A stretch of 64,000 nt of DNA from Selaginella moellendorffii (lineage: Eukaryota > Streptophyta > Lycopodiopsida > Selaginellales > Selaginellaceae). Made by a program: the position numbers and the translations under genes. The DNA lies in assembly GCF_000143415.4 (NCBI RefSeq), contig NW_003314285.1, positions 1,029,451-1,093,450 of the forward strand. The letters are read 5' to 3'. Position 1 is the first letter of the stretch. Each line of letters opens with the position of its first letter. Below the pieces are notes generated by a model. It was given only the letters and a program-made list of their open reading frames with translations, was not told the DNA's origin and ran no database searches. Shown here piece by piece: positions 21,780 through 34,470 of this stretch.

Positions 21780-22240
21780 AAGATGCCATTCATCATATTT
21801 TGGAAAACTAGAAGAATATTAGTTAAACCAAAAGGCATCACAATATATTTAAATTGGCTATAACAAATATAAAAAAGTGCTTTTCACTCATCACCTTTCT
21901 GAATATGGGTGAATTTATAAATGCCAGACAAGTTAATGTTATTAAACAACTATGTCTTGGAGAGCCATTCCAACATCTCAAAGATCAAAAGAAATGGATA
22001 TTAATTGGGAACTGTGATTTTGTGATTCAAAGTTTGGTTCTAAAACAAGAAACTATTGTTTATGTTAAATATTTTATTGGAAGTTGCAATTTATTGGAGT
22101 TGCAAGTGAAATACTATTAAATTGATTTAATATATTTTATATAACTTTTGCAAATTATTAAGAGCTTACTGAAGCTCTAAGGAAGCCATTGATATCAAAG
22201 TGTTTAAACTATCACAGGCTTGTCATCAGAAGGAGGGGAG
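21780..22240. pseudogene. Retrotransposon remnants: gypsy RT (-) and copia 3' end (+)
   Basis: On the minus strand, about 21783-21845 reads as the reverse transcriptase motif VMPFGLTN followed by FQNMMNG. On the plus strand, about 22050-22235 resembles the end of a copia RNase H (VKYFI..., then a TKAL-like stretch, then KCLNYHRLV) and finishes with a GGAGGGGAGAG purine tract typical of a 3' polypurine site. All frames are broken. Confidence 0.5.
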
Positions 22241-22979
22241 AGTATAAAACTACTAAAATACTAAAATAATAGAGAATAAAAGATGGATTTATGTTTGATC
22301 AAGTGTAAAACCTGTAAATTATAGAGGTTTTAGAAACTAATTTAAATTTTAATCTGGATAAATTCCATGCTAATTCTAGATGCCCTTCCATATGCATAGC
22401 AAGTCTTTAAGTTTAAATCCCATGAGCAAAAGTTTTGGGTTCAATTCCTACAATGGCCAATAATAATGAATATACTCCTTAGTAAATACAGAGAGAAGGC
22501 AAATATATGATATTAAGAGCATCAAAAGGTAAATGAATGTATTCATAATTACAAGGAAAAATCATAAAATAAATATTTTTTAGTTCTAAACTTTGAATTT
22601 AAAATTTACTTTATTTAGAAGATAAAATTCATCAAAATAAGCACATAAAATGTAGTAGATAATTTATAAATGAATAATTTTAGTTAAATAAAGTGTGATT
22701 TCTCATATTAGACAATTACTATTTTTCGTTAGATTAAGTTAAACTACATTAGTGTAGTTAAAAGATAAAAATCATATTTTATAATTATTAATAATTATCT
22801 TCTATGACTAGTATTAGTAATTAATACACTCACATTAATGAAGTTGAGGGGTAGCTTTGATTGTTTTTAAGAAGTGTTAGGATTTAGGATTTTGGTTTAG
22901 ATCTATCTTTTGCATATAATTGTTCTTAACTTCTTCTCTTTTATTCTTTTCTTTTTGTTCATCTTTATGGTAGAGTAAT
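22241..22979. other. AT-rich intergenic region, nothing recognised
   Basis: No gene, repeat or regulatory feature that I can support. It may contain a decayed LTR of one of the flanking elements. Confidence 0.4.
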
Positions 22980-24759
22980 AGACTCCTCCTCCTTTGACTC
23001 TAGAATAACGGTTGGTGCAATTGCTTGATGCTATGTAATTGCAATTGAACAATCAGATTTAGTTGATGGTAGCATTCATAGTACGTGGTATAGCTCCTCC
23101 TACTCTTGCTGCTAATTCTCACGTCTGGCTTGAGTTCTTCCATGAGAATCTTAGGGATGATATATACTATTGGTTTTATCAATTTAGGGTGATTGTCATA
23201 TATCATTTTTCAGATGATGCTTGGCATTTGCATGAGTTTCCCACATGTCTTCAAGGGATGGCATTACAATGGTACAATGGTTTAAATGTAACCACTTATA
23301 AGGATTGGAACAATCTCTCTGATGTCTTCAATTGTGCATTTAGACATGTTGATAATTGTAAAGGCTCAAGTTTATCTTCTATTACTTTGCCTGTTACCAC
23401 ATGTTACCATTTACATTTGTGTTATGTGAAAGAGTCAATTTTCATTTTTTATGGCAACAACCATACACACATATGTCCACGAGATGAGGCAGACTTTGGT
23501 GTGCATATAGGTAATTTCAAGCTTGAGTTATAATCATTGCAAATGGTGCCAAGTTAAGTTTTTGACCTCATCCTTATTATGGATTGGTTGCAATGCAATC
23601 ATGCTAAATGTGGCTTTGAGGCTTCTCCCCTTTATCTCATACTTTTTTATATTTTTTCCATTCCTTTCACTTTTATTCTTTTTTGTCCTTTTACTTCTAC
23701 CTTTGCTTCTATCATTTTTATCTCCTCATTACTTCTTATTGTATTTCCATTTTATTCCTTTCTTCTTTTTTCCAATCCCTCTAACGGTCTTTGTATTGTA
23801 GCAGTTGACTGCTTTATGAAGGAGTATGCCAATCTCTTTGAATTTGACTTGTCATTTGAAGGCAAGATTGCAACATGTCATCTTATTCTAACTAGGGATG
23901 CTTATCTAATCAAGGTTCTTGTTCGTTATTAGTCACCTAAAAAGGTTAAGATTTTATTTGCAAATGTCAAAGAGATGTTGAAAAGGGGTGTTATTCGAAA
24001 GTCATAGAGTCCTTGAGCGTGTGAACCTCATCTTGTGACAAAGTCTAATGGGTGTATTCATTTTTGCATCAATTATCATCCGTTAAATAAAGTAATGATC
24101 TCAACTATATACCCTCTTCCTCACACTGCTGATCTTTTGAATCATTTGGGGAGAAGTTGTTGGTTGACCAAGTTAAATCTTACTTTTGGTTATTAGTAAG
24201 TATCAGTGGCTAAAGATGATATTCCTAATATTAATTTTCATATATTATTTTATTTGTACAAGTTCTTGATGATGCTATTTGGTTTGTAGTATGCTTTAGC
24301 AACTTTTCAGCAAATGATGGGTGAGGTTCTTTGTGATATGCTAAAAATGACTATTGACTTTATCAATAATGTTTTAATCCACTCGAAGGGGACATGGGAG
24401 GAATACATTTCTGATGTTTGTAAAGTGTTGGATTGGCATCAGGAAGTTAGTTTAAAGCTGAAGTAGTTGAAGTGGATGTTTAGGTTCAAGGACACTACTT
24501 ATCTTGGGTACTATATTTCTCATAAGGGTTTGCAAATTAATCTTGACAAACTTGTAACTATTCTAAAGTTCTTTACTCCAAAGTCTATGAATGATATGTA
24601 GCACTTCCTGGGCAACATGTAGTATCTCAGTCATTTTGTTAATCATCTTTCTAATCACATTATATCATTGCGAGCATTGTTGAAGTCATCAATCTCATCT
24701 TTTATTTGGTCTGCAAACTGTGAGCAAGCGTTTACGGATCTCAAAGCTATTGATAGCTC
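22980..24759 (+). pseudogene. Decayed AT-rich Ty3/gypsy element, gag and RT part
   Basis: Gag core at about 23063-23340 (LHEFPTCLQGMALQWYNGL), a protease-like stretch near 23560, then reverse transcriptase from 23810 (LFEFDLSFEGKIATCHLIL) to about 24760. TAG stops occupy sites where relatives have Gln or Trp, and the sequence is strongly C-to-T depleted. It is interrupted by the TRIM at 24760 and resumes at 33129/33134 and 37146, so this single old element spans about 15 kb of window. Confidence 0.85.
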
Positions 24760-24786
24760 TGTAAGCTCCTGAGTTTGGACTTCCTG

Positions 24787-25938
24787 TGTCGCGCATGTGA
24801 CTTCGGGTATCGAAAGTTACCTGTCGGCTAGTCCTTACGGACACTCTTACCTTACTGCCACGATGGCAGGAGGTCGGTATTGCTGGACCCGTTATCAGTT
24901 TCCACCTAAGCTAGTTGAGAAACTGATCATCACATGTGCACTTAGACCGGAAGGGCACTAAGGAAGGAAATCCTAAGTTGTCATTTAGTCAAGCAGACTT
25001 GACACGGTGATGAGAAACTCATGATGTTGGCTTGCACTTGCTAGTGTTAGGAACCCCCGCGATATTGAGATTGGTCCCTCAATATCGCTACATGATAGCT
25101 TACCGTGTCTGCCAAACACCCTCGCTATCATGCCCTTAGCGTTAGTCTCAATTCGGTCCCAAATGCTATTTATGGAAAGTGTCCAGATTTGCTCATTTAG
25201 CATATCTACGGAATGTAGAGATCGGCCTGAACACAATGGTGTTCGTCCCGTGTCCAAATTCGCAATCTAAGGACATTCCATATTTAGTAAGTTTCGAGCT
25301 TGTCCCAGAGACTAACTCCTGGTACTAAGGGAGGCTTGGGGTGAAAGCCCAAAGCGTGTGTTCCTCAAGGGGGGGGGGGGGCTGTGGGGGGTTCCAAATG
25401 TATAGTAGGGATAGTGGGTAGGTTGGGCATGGCCGACCAACCTGAGGCATAGTCTAGTTCCCGCTTGCGTGCCTGTCCTTGTTCTGCGTCCGGCTTGGGT
25501 CTAAGCCCAAGTTCCATTCCATGCTAGCTGGTGGAGTACCCATATCCTCACGTTAAGCCACCGGTATGCCGAAATAGCGCCAGACTCCGTTTGGCTCCGT
25601 TTTGCGTGCTGGTCCTGGCGTTGGTATGCTGGTTGCTCCAGGACTGTTCCAAGTCGCTCTGGGCTCCTGTCCCTTCGCTCCTTGGGCTATATGCTCGGGA
25701 GTTGCTCTGTGGTCCGGTTCCATCACTCCTTGGCGTCACGCTTGGGAGTTTGGCACCGTTCCTTCGTTCAGTGGCCCAAGGCCCTGAACCTTGGGTTCCT
25801 ATGGACACGTGGCACGGACACGTGGTATGTGACACGTGGCATCTGTCACATGGCACAAAGAGGGTTTAGGTTCCGCTTCGTGGTGTTATCCTATGGTAAA
25901 TCACCATAGGATAAAGGGTCAAAACCACGTGCGCTACA
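24787..25938 (+). repeat. LARD 5' LTR
   Basis: 1152 bp, TGTCGCGCATG to GTGCGCTACA. It shares several blocks with the chromovirus LTR, including the segment around the poly-G tract (near 25371), but has its own 3' third with repeated CACGTGGCA-like strings (about 25805-25855). Confidence 0.93.
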
Positions 25939-28900
25939 TTTGGTATCAGAGGATGAGTCTCAGCGAGTACTATTCAATGAGATTGGGCAACTAGTCTTGT
26001 TGCATACGCAGAGATGAAAACGATGATCCGAGTGGGTACACGTTTGGGTGCAAAGGCTTTGCAATTGGTTCCTTGGGTATGGATATTGTTACCTTATTGT
26101 ACCTTATGATGTGAGCTTGCGCTTGGGCTCATAGGACGGATTTGAGTTGTTCTGGTAGCACGAGTTTAAGCTTGAGCTCGTGAGTGAGGCACATTAGCAA
26201 CTCGAGGTTACACTTTGAGTTGGCAGGATTAATGTTAGCCTATCGGTGGTTCCATGAGTTGTTCCATGTACCGTGGGTGAAAGTAAACTTTCCCTGAGTT
26301 TGCTATGAATGGCAAATAGGCTGGTCCGTAGCTGTTTAGCACGGCACTAGTGGATCCTTCCTAGGTATGATTATAAGTGGATCAATCAAGACTATATGGA
26401 TTAGTCTATTGGTTCAAATAATCATGGCCGTGCTCTCTCATAAACTTTTCTTGGATTGAATTGAAGGCAGTGCGAAAGCAAGCTTGAGGTTTGGTCAAAG
26501 ATGAGACCGGAAAGAGAGTCGTCAGGGACGAAGGATCAAATACGTAAATCATTTTCTCTTCTTGGAGAGATGATTTGCAACGAGGTGTTAACTCATTGCT
26601 TGTGTTCACATTATGCAATCAAGAGTCCCTACCTTGATGCATGTTGGAAGTGATGGTCTTACAAGTGGTGAATTGTGGGATGGATAGCGGTGAAACGTTA
26701 AACCATTTTGTCTAAAGCTTGCTATTGGAAGACTTGGGTTGCAATGCTCAATTCTTTTCTGGGGAACCTTGCTATTGCTCCTTGAGTAGCTTGGTGTTGA
26801 AATAGTTTTGAGATTGGTCGGAAAGAGAGTGGCATAAGCTTGTCTGTGTTGTGAACAAAAGTTAGTGGTGTTGGGTGTCGTAAATCTCTATTGGTGGAGT
26901 GTGGTATTTATGTTGCATTTTGTCGAATCGAGTTGGCATTTGATACTCACATAAACATTTGAAGTAATGACATAAGCTTTGCTCATTGCGTTACTCAATT
27001 GATGATCAAGTCATTGTGATTTATATCATATCCATGTGATAATGAGCAATGTGTTTACGAAGTTGCTTGGTTAAATGATGATCAACCCCAAAGTGGTTGA
27101 TGGAGAAGCTAGTCTACTTGCACGTAGTAGCATTGTAGTAGCCTTGACTAGATTCTCAATGGTGGTCCATTATGCTAAGCTTATGTTGGTACCTTGTTTC
27201 CTTGAGGGTTTGCCCATAAGGTGTTGGGAATGGGTTGTAGCATTCATTTGCTATAGCTCATTTATTGATCCGTTAGCACTTGGAGTAGATTATTGGATGG
27301 AGAAGGTGTGAGGTTGATGCATTGACATCGCTAGCACTTATGTTATGGAAGTGACATTGTTGATTCGAGTGATGAGGAATTTTCCTTAGAGCTTGATTTT
27401 CCATGTCATTTTTCTTGTTAGTGTTTTGGCTTCACATTGGATCTTGAAGGTAGTTGAAGAAGAGTGTTAGTGCAATGTGGATATCCGATGATGTGGTCTT
27501 TGTGATCAAGCCTTGGATGCTCATTTTGCACTTTGCGGATGTCGGTGTTGGATGTCGGTTATATGGGCAAAGATGTTCGATGCTTAAGCATGTTGTTCGA
27601 TCATGAGAATTTGTGTTGAGGTGAGCCTATGTGAAGTTGTTGGTAGGAGGAAGTTGGTTGAGTCTTGAAAGTTTGCAATCCTGGACTGAGAGTCATTCTT
27701 TCTCTAGGATGGGAAATTTTCCACAAATTTTCTTAGACTTTTCCAATGGCTGGTCTAATGATCATTTTGTCCGAAAACCATTCCGTTTTCGAAAGCCAGT
27801 ACAAACTAGTGAAGGGGTTGGAGTTGACTTCGGTTAACTTAGATCTTGGTAGGTAGTTTGTATGATGCAACCCGAAAGGGATGCTGACTTTTGGGGCTAA
27901 GGCAATTGAGTTGGATAGAGTCTAGAGTTGATGTAGAAAAGTGGCCGTTGCGCTTTTCTAAGAAAGGTGACCCTTGTGCCTGTCTTCTATAGTGTTCTGC
28001 TTGGTGGTAGGTTGCACCTTGCATTTCATTAGACTCTATGAGAGTAGTGAGCTCTCACTGATCTTGACTTGGTCTTGGTGGCCTTGCGCCTTGGCTGAGG
28101 ATGGTGATGTCCAACTTAGTTGTTTGAGTTTGAGATGTTGGTACCCATACTATAGCTTTGTCTATGAGGAGGTTGTGTACCAATATAGATCCATCTCATG
28201 GTCTTCACTTTAGTTTCAGCTGAGTGTTGATCATGCATAGCTAGCCTCTTCAAAGCATGCTCAGAGCTATTGGCTAAATGCATTGGTGAGCTTATTGCAG
28301 TTGAGTTGGATTCGAGTGGTCATTTAGTTTGTGCTTGTCAATGAACTTTTATCTCATACCCAAGGTATCACGTTCATGTTGGACAAGTGTATGACTCGAT
28401 GACGTGAGTTTAGTGTTTGGGTCTTGTAAAGACAAGTTGAAAGAGTGATTGTTAGTTGCTTTGCGACTAATGATTGCTTGTAGACTTTGTCAAAAGACTG
28501 TTGACACTTGCTTCACTCGATGATGATTTAGCAATGATAGGTTTGCTTTACCGGATGGTGTTGCGGAGGATTGTGTCGTTAAACTTACATGGTTTTTCCA
28601 TGTTGACATGTCGATTCTATCTCTGTCGATATCATTTGGTTGCATTTAGTTCGTGGTGTTGGATTTCATTGAGTCTTGGATGTGGTGACTCACTCCTTGA
28701 GGAAGTGTTATCTGTAACTGAGTTTTGCTGAAGGATTGGTCTCGGATACTAAATATAGTATCTTCGACTTTGGTTAGCTTGGTTGCTAGAAAGCTCTGAG
28801 TGGTGATTCACTCTTGCTTTCTTCTAGCTTTGTCCTGGTGTTGTTGGCATTGAAGTGATGCCTTGTCATTGATATTGTTGATATTGAAATCTGAGTGAAA

Positions 28901-30931
28901 TGAGATGTCTCTCTCTGTAGGGTTGATATTAAGTTTCATTAGTCTTGATGAATATAGTGTTGATGATTTGGCTATAGTTTTGTGTTGTTGGCATTCATGC
29001 ATTTGCTAGTTAGCAAGTGTGTTGACGTTCAAACGAACTGAGTGGCAAGTTGAGTTAGTTGTGTTCTAGACGAGATTATTTAGTAAAGGTTGAGCTTTGG
29101 CTTTTCCTTGAAAAGTGATTCAGTCATGGACGATGCTAACTCTACAAGCAGAAGAGTTAGTGATTGATATTAGAATGTTGAGTCCTTGCTGGATTTGAGT
29201 TCGGAATATAGCAATCATTAATGATTCTTTTTGAGCTTGTTATGAAGTGAGTTACGTCTTGCTATAGATGGATTCATGGAGGATCGTTTGATGATCACTT
29301 GTTAAACATAGCTTCGTTATGCTTAGCTTTTGGATTGATGCAGAAATGCTCTTCATTAGCTTTGGCATTATGAAGTTTGGCTTATGGATGTGTTGAGGAA
29401 GATATTGTGGGTTGCACCATGATTTCTTCTTTAGCATTGAAGTTAGCTTTTATGAGACTCGTGATCATTATTAGGCAAGACTTAGTTATAGGCTTCTTCG
29501 AGCTTTTGGTTCTTGAGTTTTGTGCTCATTGTTCCATTTGTTAGAAGTTGTTGGGGAAGGCATTTTGGCTCATTAGCTTCGATGTTGAAGTTGGTTTTTG
29601 CATCTGGCAATCATTGGTGATGATTGACTATCATCTAGGGTAGTTGATTGTCCTTATCACAAGTTTTGCTTGATTATTGTTGGTTTGGAATTATTTGCCA
29701 TTCTTTGGGATGGTAGATTCTTTCTTCAACGATGATTATACATCACTACATTGATGGGCTGATTGACGATCTTTCATGATAGTTAGTTGTTCTCTTTGAT
29801 GGCTTTTGGCTTTTGGCAATACCACATGTTCTTTGTGGTTTGCTCTGGATTGGTCTCTTGGGTTTGAGACGTCAGTAGGATGTTGCTGACACTTGCTTAG
29901 GCAACTTGAGTTCCTTGGTATTGTTGGCTGGGATCTATTCAGATTGGCTTTTGTGATAGTTGGCAGGAATGAGTGTTTGTTGGTCTTACCACATTCATTT
30001 TCTTCTGTTGATTGTTGCTCGAGTTAGTTTTGATAGATTTGGATATTATTTCCTTTGGGTGATACATTCGCGAGCATTGTGCTTGTTAGTCAATGATACT
30101 TTGTGTTCTTTGAGTTCTCTCTAGTAAGTTGTTGGCTTACTATCTACTATCTTCGATAGTTAAGTTTCATCATTGAGTTTCCTTGATGATATACTAGCTA
30201 TTGAATTTTGTTGGATGGTCATTCCTGTGTTTGCCAAATTATGATGATCTGTTGGTGGTTCCTATCTACAATACTACTGGTTTATCGGATGATAACTTGC
30301 TTAGAATACTTTTGTGTTCTACTCTAAGATATAATCACTAGTAATTAAGCTTCTCAGATATCATTGTCTCTGACTTTGATATTGTCCATCCATTGATCTT
30401 TGAGTTTGGGCCAATAATGGGCAGACTGGCTTCGGCACTTCGTGTGCATGGTGAAATCTCTAGTCATGGGGTAGCTACTGTCGACTGGTCACATAACCTG
30501 CCCCTTTGTTGATGGTCCTTATTCCGTTGAAAGGGCGTGACCGTGTAAACAACTCTAACTGCCTGTTTACAGTAGTCTATCTAAACCTTACCGACGGGTT
30601 TGGTTTCTTTGCTTAGGAGGGTAGGGGCCTCTGGCTTCTCTCTCTATGTTCCTGCGGGCAGGGCATATCACACTTTTGTAAGCTGGGTGACTCCCAGAGC
30701 AGCAGGTGTGGCTGACTCCGTTGGTCATTTCCTTGTCGGCGACGGCCGGAAGGTGTCTGAGCTGGTAGCGCATCCGCGTTAGACAAAGAGGTTACCCCCT
30801 AACTCATTTAAGTTGGTGCATTTCTCACATAGTGTGAGTACCATGAACTTTTTATGGAGTTGTTTCCTTGGCGGTATTCTAGACTGGAGTATGCATCGAC
30901 GAGGACGTCGATCTTCCCAAGGGGGGGAGAG
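25939..30931 (+). other. Non-coding LARD interior
   Basis: About 5 kb with no open frame longer than about 90 codons. The plus strand is rich in T and G, with few C. The last part (from about 30410) resembles the 3' untranslated region of the chromovirus (6690-7207), ending in the shared hairpin (30895-30912) and purine tract (30919-30931). Confidence 0.85.
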
Positions 30932-32081
30932 TGTCGCGCATGTGACTTCGGGTATCGAAAGTTACCTGTCGGCTAGTCCTTACGGACACTCTTACCTTAC
31001 TGCCACGATGGCAGGAGGTCGGTATTGCTGGACCCGTTATCAGTTTCCACCTAAGCTAGTTGAGAAACTGGTCATCACATGTGCACTTAGACCGGAAGGG
31101 CACTAAGGAAGGAAATCCTAAGTTGTCATTTAGTCAAGCAGACTTGACACGGTGATGAGAAACTCATGATGTTGGCTTGCACTTGCTAGTGTTAGGAACC
31201 CCCGCGATATTGAGATTGGTCCCTCAATATCGCTACATGATAGCTTACCGTGTCTGCCAAACACCCTCGCTATCATGCCCTTAGCGTTAGTCTCAATTCG
31301 GTCCCAAATGCTATTTATGGAAAGTGTCCAGATTTGCTCATTTAGCATATCTACGGAATGTAGAGATCGGCCTGAACACAATGGTGTTCGTCCCGTGTCC
31401 AAATTTGCAATCTAAGGACATTCCATATTTAGTAAGTTTCGAGCTTGTCCCAGAGACTAACTCCTGGTACTAAGGGAGGCTTGGGGTGAAAGCCCAAAGC
31501 GTGTGTTCCTCAAGGGGGGGGGGGGCTGTGGGGGGTTCCAAATGTATAGTAGGGATAGTGGGTAGGTTGGGCATGGCCGACCAACCTGAGGCATAGTCTA
31601 GCTCCCGCTTGCGTGCCTGTCCTTGTTCTGCGTCCGGCTTGGGTCTAAGCCCAAGTTCCATTCCATGCTAGCTGGTGGAGTACCCATATCCTCACGTTAA
31701 GCCACCGGTATGCCGAAATAGCGCCAGACTCCGTTTGGCTCCGTTTTGCGTGCTGGTCCTGGCGTTGGTATGCTGGTTGCTCCAGGACTGTTCCAAGTCG
31801 CTCTAGGCTCTTGTCCCTTCGCTCCTTGGGCTATATGCTCGGGAGTTGCTCCGTGGTCCGGTTCCATCACTCCTTGGCGTCACGCTTGGGAGTTTGGCAC
31901 CGTTCCTTCGTTCAGTGGCCCAAGGCCCTGAACCTTGGTTCCTATGGACACGTGGCACGGACACGTGGTATGTGACACGTGGCATCTGTCACGTGGCACA
32001 AAGAGGGTTTAGGTTCCGCTTCGTGGTGTTATCCTATGGTAAATCACCATAGGATAAAGGGTCAAAACCACGTGCGCTACA
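30932..32081 (+). repeat. LARD 3' LTR
   Basis: 1150 bp, nearly identical to 24787-25938. Sampled differences are few (for example near 31076, 31405, 31603 and 31805), so the element is fairly young. It is followed directly by TTTGGT, the same six bases that follow the 5' LTR, and then by unrelated sequence. Confidence 0.93.
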
Positions 32082-32557
32082 TTTGGTGACTAACAACCCC
32101 TACTGAGCCAAGGGGAACCAGCACCTCCATTTCCGCACTCAATCTACCAATCCTTCCATTGTGTAGACCAGCTATTCCATGTGAGGCAACTAGTCATCCA
32201 CCCGTACCGCAGTCCCACGGTGGATACCTTCGTCCGTGGATACTCCACACAAGAGGAAGGACATACGCATGGATGCCCAATACGTACGATTTCAAATTTA
32301 GGGGTAGGAATATACCTTGCTCAAGGGTATATTATACTTTTAAGTAGCCACTAATCAATGGGAATCGAACCCGTGCCATTTGCTCCGATACCAACTGTAG
32401 CGCACCTTATCTCTCTCCCCTTAAGCCAACTGGAAAAGGGGCAATTGCTTGATGAGAGAGCCTTTAGTGGCTATTTTATCCCCATTTATCTCCCAAGGTT
32501 CCAAGGATCCACGGTGACAGTATATCCAAATCTCATCCCATGATCACATGCGCTACA
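32082..32557 (-). mobile_element. Partial second TRIM family with one 162-bp LTR
   Basis: An LTR at 32396-32557 begins TGTAGCGCACC and ends ATGCGCTACA. Immediately left, on the minus strand, is a primer-site-like TGGTATCGGAGC followed by a perfect tRNA B-box-like GGTTCGATTCC (about 32348-32358 on the plus strand in reverse). The other LTR is missing; LARD sequence sits in its place. How the two elements were joined is not clear from the sequence. Confidence 0.65.
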
Positions 32558-33133
32558 TCCTGGGAGGTCACCCAGCCCAGTACTATTCAAACCCAAGGAC
32601 GCTTAACCCCAAATATCTCAAGACCCTTAACCGATTGGAAAAGGGGGTGCACTCTTGTTCATGGGCCCTTTCCCTCTATATTTGAACCCCATGGATCGTC
32701 TCTCAAGTTGTTCCCTTTGGTTGCTTACAATCCACCACGCTTCCCTACAAGTTCACGCCCTCGTGAACGAAAGCTGAGAGCCGCAACTCTCCCGAGAGCC
32801 CCGCTCTCTTGACACCCTACCCCTCGGGTCGAGCCCAGCGAGAGCAAACTGGACCAGCCAGATGTCAATCAACATGTGGTGTGATTCCCTTAGCCAACCA
32901 ACAGAGTCGGACTCGAGACCGCTCTGATACCAAATGTAAGCTCCTGAGTTTGGACTTCCTGGGAAGTCACCCAGCCCAGTACTATTCAAACCCAAGGACG
33001 CTTAACCCCAAATATCCCAAGACCCTTAACCGATTGGAAAAGGGGGTGCACTCTTGTTCATGGGCCCTTTCCCTCTATATTTGAACCCCATGGATCGTCT
33101 CTCAAGTTGTTCCCTTTGGTTGCTTACAAGCTC

Positions 33134-33784
33134 CTCCAGTTTTGGCGTATCCTAACTACACTCAACTTTTTATTTTTAGCGTTAATGCTTTTGATATTGG
33201 TCTTAAAAATATGTTGATACAAGAGAGTCTAAATGTGCCTAGTCAGTGCCATCCCATTGTATATATCAGATATATATTACAACCAGCAGAGGTGAACTAC
33301 TCCATGATAGAAAAAAAGTGTTTAGCAATAGTTTGGGGTTTCTAGAAATTTCATGTATATTTATATAATTCTCGGATGTTACTAAAAGGTAATCAAACTG
33401 CAGTTATTTCATGATTGAAGTGGAAAAACTTAGTTGGTCATATTGTTCAGTGGGTTTTGAAGCTTTAAATATATAATTTTGATATTGTTCATCACTTGGG
33501 AAGTTCTATGGATGATACTAATGTCCTTTCTTGAGTTCTTTTTCCTTTTTCACTCTTTTTTTATGTTTTTGAAGAGCTTGTTATTTTCATATCTATGGAT
33601 TTTTTGGACGAGGATTCTATGCCATTGATAGCTATTGTACTTAATGTTTAGTGTCCATAAGGTCCAAAGTAAGATTTACCTTCTCTTGACAAGGTTTATG
33701 AGGCTCAAAAGATTGAGTCAGGCTTCACGATGGATTTGAGAATCTTGTATCATTTGTTAATGACTTGTTATTTCAGCGTTTACA
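33134..33784 (+). pseudogene. Decayed AT-rich gypsy element, RNase H part
   Basis: Continuation of the element broken at 24759. The stretch at 33142-33345 shows the RNase H start and the EVNYSMIEKKCLAIVWGF motif of gypsy elements. The frame then breaks repeatedly. It is interrupted again at 33785. Confidence 0.85.
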
Positions 33785-34437
33785 TGTGAGACACAAAATC
33801 CCTAGGCCCCAAAGTGGAGCCGGAAGGGTGCCACGTGGTAGTGGCCGAAGCGAAAGCCAAACGAGTGTAACACGTTTGGACCAAAAGCTCCGACTTGAAA
33901 AGTTGAGAGCGGGAGTGGAACTCCCAACAAAATGCTCAAGGAATGAGCATGAAGCAAGCAATAAGCGAGGCTCCAAAAAAAGGACCCAAAAGGACCAACA
34001 CATGATACGTGGAAGTGTCCGAGATGGAGTCTGAGATGGACCCGAGTTGGAGTCTGAGGTGGAGTTTGAGATGGACCCGAGTTGGAGTCCAAGATGGAGT
34101 CTGAGATGGACCCGAGTTGGAGTCCAAGATGGACCCAAGATGGAGTCTGAGATGGAGTCCAAGATGGAGTCTGAGATGGAGTCCAAGATGGAGTCTGAGA
34201 TGGAGTCCGAGATGGACTGAGACGGAGTCCGAGATGGAGTTCAACAGGGATGTGAGATGGAGTCCGAGATGGACCCGAGATGGAATCCGAGATGGAGTCC
34301 GAGAAGGACTTGAGATGGAGTCCGAGGTCGAGACCAAGACCGAGACCGAGACTGGGACCAAGACCAAGACCAAGACCGAGATCAGGATCGAGACCGAGAC
34401 TGAGGCCAAGACCAAGCCCGAGCCCTAGCCCGAGCTT

Positions 34438-34470
<33 letters not shown>

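Larger units (their letters stand above)
24787..32081 (+). mobile_element. LARD: large non-coding LTR retrotransposon derivative
   Basis: Two long LTRs (24787-25938, 1152 bp; 30932-32081, 1150 bp) bound about 5 kb with no coding capacity. The 5' LTR is followed by an initiator-Met primer site (25941) and the 3' LTR is preceded by a hairpin and purine tract identical to those of the intact chromovirus. LTR ends, internal LTR blocks and the last 500 bp of the interior resemble the chromovirus at 774-8126. It is therefore probably a non-autonomous partner copied by that family's enzymes. It lies inside the left LTR of a TRIM; the outer flank duplication is TCCTG (24782-24786 and 32558-32562), with extra sequence at the right end (32082-32557). 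Confidence 0.9.
24760..33128 (-). mobile_element. TRIM-type element (194-bp LTRs), interrupted by a LARD
   Basis: Terminal repeats start TGTAAGC and end GCTTACA. The left LTR is split: 24760-24786 plus 32563-32729. The right LTR is 32935-33128, and both total 194 bp. The interior (32730-32934, about 205 bp) is non-coding, and a minus-strand primer site TGGTATCAGAGC at 32921-32932 abuts the right LTR, setting orientation. A perfect target duplication AGCTC lies at 24755-24759 and 33129-33133. The element is non-autonomous and sits in the RNase H region of an old gypsy copy. A second copy starts at 63702. Confidence 0.9.

Noticed and set aside
25939-30931. Possible long non-coding RNA or decayed genes inside the LARD
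   Set aside because: No coding motif, and position between LTRs with primer site and purine tract explains it as LARD interior.
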